NCBI GenBank assembly: GCA_947561395.2
Contig: OX387182.1
Coordinates: 4,722,001-4,786,000 of the forward strand
Source: Buxus sempervirens
Taxonomy: Eukaryota; Streptophyta; Magnoliopsida; Buxales; Buxaceae
Direction: 5' to 3'
DNA: 64,000 nt
Shown here: in pieces, positions 61,045 to 64,000 of the stretch
How the letters are laid out: each line of letters opens with the position of its first letter
How positions within the stretch are numbered: the first letter of the stretch is position 1
The notes under the pieces: generated by a model
Databases searched by the model: none
What the model saw: only the letters and a program-made list of their open reading frames with translations
Told to the model about the DNA's origin: nothing
Program-made: the position numbers and the translations under genes

Positions 61045-61076
61045 AGAATTGGAATTGGGAACCCAATTCCAATTCT
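61045..61076. repeat. Perfect 15-bp palindrome with 2-nt loop
   Basis: AGAATTGGAATTGGG at 61045-61059 pairs exactly with its complement at 61062-61076. It lies in a region of repeated 'attccaatt' words ending in 'aatcaggccctaag', which resembles the terminus of a plant MITE. Confidence 0.7.
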
Positions 61077-62523
61077 TTCCCCAATTCCAACCCCTGATTC
61101 CACGAACCAATCAGGCCCTAAGGAAAGCAGGATTATATGAGTTTGCAATTATAAAGGGGCTAACTGCGTGTTACAAAGTTTAATTTTAAAAATAAAGCAA
61201 CCAACCATTTGACTTTGAAAAAAAAAATTTTAACATAAAGTGCGTAAAGAAGCGATGAACGGAACAATTCTGTCTGGTGAGCCGATTGGCGTCTAGGGTA
61301 AAGCAATTAGCTTTCTTAGATCGCCTTAATGCAACAAAGCTGTGATCGTTCACTGAAACCAAAAAATTCAATACATGGCCGTCAATTAAAACTTCTGTAA
61401 TTTAAACAAACCAACGAGTCAATGACAACCCAAGTGTACAAAGCTACAAGATTCTTTGACGCAGAAGATTTTTATCCTTCTTGGACGGAAAGGCTTTGTA
61501 GAAGAAAGAGGGAAGATTTTATGTTGGAATGGGAGTTAAATGTGTTCCACACATTGCTACAAGAAAGATAAATAATGATCTCACCTTTCACATTTTCGCA
61601 TAAGGTGGCTACACTCAGAATTGAACCTGTGCTCTTAGTTTGATAGCCAGAGATCTCTATTCTTACACCAAGTCATGATCCTGTCAGTGGATTTGCAATA
61701 TATGGTTTTCGCAATTTTCGAATACTAAACAAGAAATTTAATCCACGGGGGCATCTCTTCTGTAAATAGATCTAATCTAGAATTAGATAACTAAAGAATC
61801 TTCAAATTATGATCTGTATCCAAACATGGATACCTGTCAAGAGGGAAGAAGTTAAAGAGCATAGTTCAATACATGTGAATGGCTAGCTGATTCAATCATC
61901 CTAACTGAAATAAGGGGTAAATCCTCTCCAAAGTTCCAAACCTGCAAAATCTTTGCAAATTAGAGGTAAACACAGTCAGATATCAAAGACTTTTCTATTT
62001 AAATCTTTACACCTAATTTACCAACTAAATCTGAATAAGCATTTGCTAAGTCATTGTCCTCCCAGTTTCGAACCAATTCAAACTCCTAGTGTGGCAGATT
62101 GAATTGTTTCTGTCTCTTACCTTTTCATTTGTAAGCTATATTTCTTGTGAGACTACAAAGGTTGGATGTAATTGAAAAGGTCTGGGGTCACAGAATTAAA
62201 CCCCGAAACCCCAAACCCCATACCCTAAAACCTAACCATAAACCTAAGCCCCTTATCCTCATAGAACCTAGAGAAATGTCTTGGTGATGGACTATTATTG
62301 GCAAATCATAATAATCATAGAATGGAGGTTTACACAGATGCAGATTGGGATAGCTCTCTAGATATTCAACAATATACTTCCAAGTTATTGTAGATTTTTT
62401 AGTAAGAATTTACTCACATAGTGAAGCAAGAAACAGTAGAGGATGGCCAGATTAAGTGCATAAGCAAAATATAGTGCCATGGCACATGGAGTGGCTGAAA
62501 TATGTGGCTCAAAATTGTATTAC

Positions 62524-62634
62524 CTGAGTTGGGTTTTCCTATATCCTTGTATTCTGGCAATAAGGCTGCAATAAATATTGCTCGCAGTCCAATCCAACAT
62601 GATCTAGCCAAGCATAATAAGTGGATCTCAATGT
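62524..62634 (-). other. Exon-like segment with good splice signals, identity unknown
   Basis: On the minus strand a pyrimidine-rich tract and 'catttgcag' acceptor precede 111 nt that end at 'CAG|GTAATA'. One frame is open and extends beyond both splice sites (62414-62722); the predicted 37 residues are hydrophobic and match nothing I know. It may be an isolated exon of an unrecognised or decayed gene, or chance. Confidence 0.2.
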
Positions 62635-64000
62635 CTGCAAATGAATTGAAAAAGGACAACATTATCTTCATTTCTTGATATAGGTTCAAAATTATCTCAC
62701 AAAAAGAGTTGCTAGCACTCACCTAAAATTGTTATTGGCAAGCTTAGCACAACAGACATATATGCACCGCTCAAGTTGGAGAGTAAACAGGAAATAAAAC
62801 ATAATATTTGAGAGATACTTGTGTACTTTCACTAAATTCTAGAAAACAATAGCCAATATAAGGCAACTGGCACTAACTTTTTAACTCTTTGACAGTTCTC
62901 TCTTATTTCTCATCTCCATTCTTCTGTCTCTCGCACTCCAAATCTTTCACAGCAGAAAGCATTGGTGACTTGCTTCTACAAGGCTAATGCTGAAGCCAAA
63001 TCAACAATAAAAAACAAAATTAGAAAGTTGCGGAGCGCATACAGTAAATGAAATTAGAGCAACGCAACTTTATGTTTATATAACCTAATCTACACCACAT
63101 CAGGAGTAGTTGAACATTTTAATTTCACCTCAAATTTTCTTCTGTTCTGTACATGCACATATGAAATAAAGGTTATCTTCGACCTTTATTTTCTTTCATA
63201 GTAACATCAGTTTGGTCGTCTCTTTACTAGGGTTTTCTCATCACAAACTGTCTTGATGCCAAATCAAATATCAAGATTATAAAAAGAAAAATATTAATTT
63301 TTATGCAAATTCTTTCATTTTTTTAAAACTTTTATTAGAAACATACTTAAAATATCTCTATTCATTTATACTTGAAGTTTTTAATACTTATTTTCAACAA
63401 CTTAAGCAAATAAATACCAAAAAAAGTTACAAAATAACTTAGCAATATGGTAATTCTTGAAATATGCATAAAACTGCTAACCTAACATTTAACTAGGCTT
63501 CTCGGGCCTAATGGGCTGCGCATCAAATTTCGACCATATTCTGAACCCAAATCTAAGTTTATGGATACTCCTCAACAAATTTCTGGAGATTGTTTTTTTC
63601 CTGGTGTTGAACCATGTATCAAGCACTACAGTTTTCAATGGATGCGAATTTCGTGCAGATATTGATATTGTAGTTCCAGTTCAAACAAATTTTCCACAGG
63701 TTGGGAACCTTAGGTTTCAGTTTTCCTGTTTTAGCTTAACTTGCATCTGTGCGTGCGTGTGTGTGTGTGTCAATGTGAGGCAGGGAGGTATGAAGCCAGA
63801 AATGAAAGTAATAATCCATACCTGTTGCAAGTTCCAGAAAACATGTTTGTAGCAGCTGGAATATGGAATAGTCCCTCTGACAATCATAAGAAAGAAATGA
63901 GATGATGAAATTGATGTAACAGCCATCCAAGTTTTCACAAGACTGAGTAATAAAGTTGATTGGTCAATCTAAAAGTGGGGTAAGTGCTCATATACTCTTG

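Larger units (their letters stand above)
60813..64000. other. Gene-free right end of the window
   Basis: 3.2 kb, AT-rich. It contains a perfect palindrome (61045-61076) inside an 'aattccaattcc' repeat patch, an exon-like segment (62524-62634) and a CA/TG-rich run near 63755-63770. A plus-strand frame at 63511-63852 shows no domain. I cannot support a gene here. Confidence 0.45.

Noticed and set aside
63511..63938. Plus- and minus-strand frames around the GT repeat
   Set aside because: They depend on a simple GT/CA repeat and show no domain.
1..64000. tRNA, rRNA and CRISPR arrays
   Set aside because: No tRNA B-box context with a cloverleaf, no rRNA-like sequence and no regularly spaced identical repeats were seen; the tandem arrays found lie in an LTR and introns.

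Overview
This is a nuclear genome segment from a flowering plant, most likely a eudicot. Genes are split by GT-AG introns, several products have plastid roles, the intergenic DNA is AT-rich, and several classes of plant transposon are present. I cannot name the species. The long introns (ChlD spans 15.2 kb) would suit a woody or early-diverging eudicot, but that is weak inference.

Layout. 1-4.5 kb: repeats only (an Ogre-like LTR remnant, a fold-back MITE, a short LINE-type insertion with a 17-bp target duplication). 4.5-10.6 kb, minus: a PrfB3-type release-factor homologue, 6 exons, 420 aa, without the GGQ motif. 11.3-20.8 kb, minus: a 14-exon, 685-aa protein joining a GNAT acetyltransferase domain to two BRCT domains, with a TRIM element in one intron and a duplicated, disabled splice acceptor in another. 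21.1-25.9 kb: a repeat island (2.67-kb solo LTR with 5-bp TSD, mini-Helitron, 5'-truncated LINE with an intact RNase H region). 26.1-26.6 kb, plus: an intronless class II small heat-shock protein. 27.1-28.6 kb, minus: a UBC19/20 (UBE2C-like) E2 enzyme, 6 exons, 185 aa. 30.4-32.9 kb, plus: a plastid-type lysophosphatidic acid acyltransferase, 5 exons, 338 aa, whose first splice donor lies in a 72-bp in-frame tandem duplication. 34.9-50.1 kb, minus: magnesium chelatase subunit D, 15 exons, 755 aa; its 5.5-kb intron 2 holds a decayed reverse-transcribing element. 54.8-56.8 kb, minus: an F-box/LRR/FBD gene broken by a stop and a 1-nt insertion. 57.5-60.8 kb: a hAT transposon with a perfect 8-bp TSD, a duplicated left end and a broken transposase. 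60.8-64 kb: no gene recognised.

The genes are independent transcription units, not a pathway cluster. Three are expected to act in plastids (PrfB3, plastid LPAT, ChlD), but nothing shows co-regulation. All exon models were built by hand from open frames, splice signals and family knowledge; each of the five multi-exon intact genes keeps one continuous frame across every junction. I found no convincing wholly new system. The best leads are small and structural: tandem duplications that copied splice sites in two genes (one copy kept in frame, one disabled by a base change), the duplicated hAT end carrying its own TSD copy, the GNAT-BRCT fusion, and a possible 54-nt cassette exon in ChlD.
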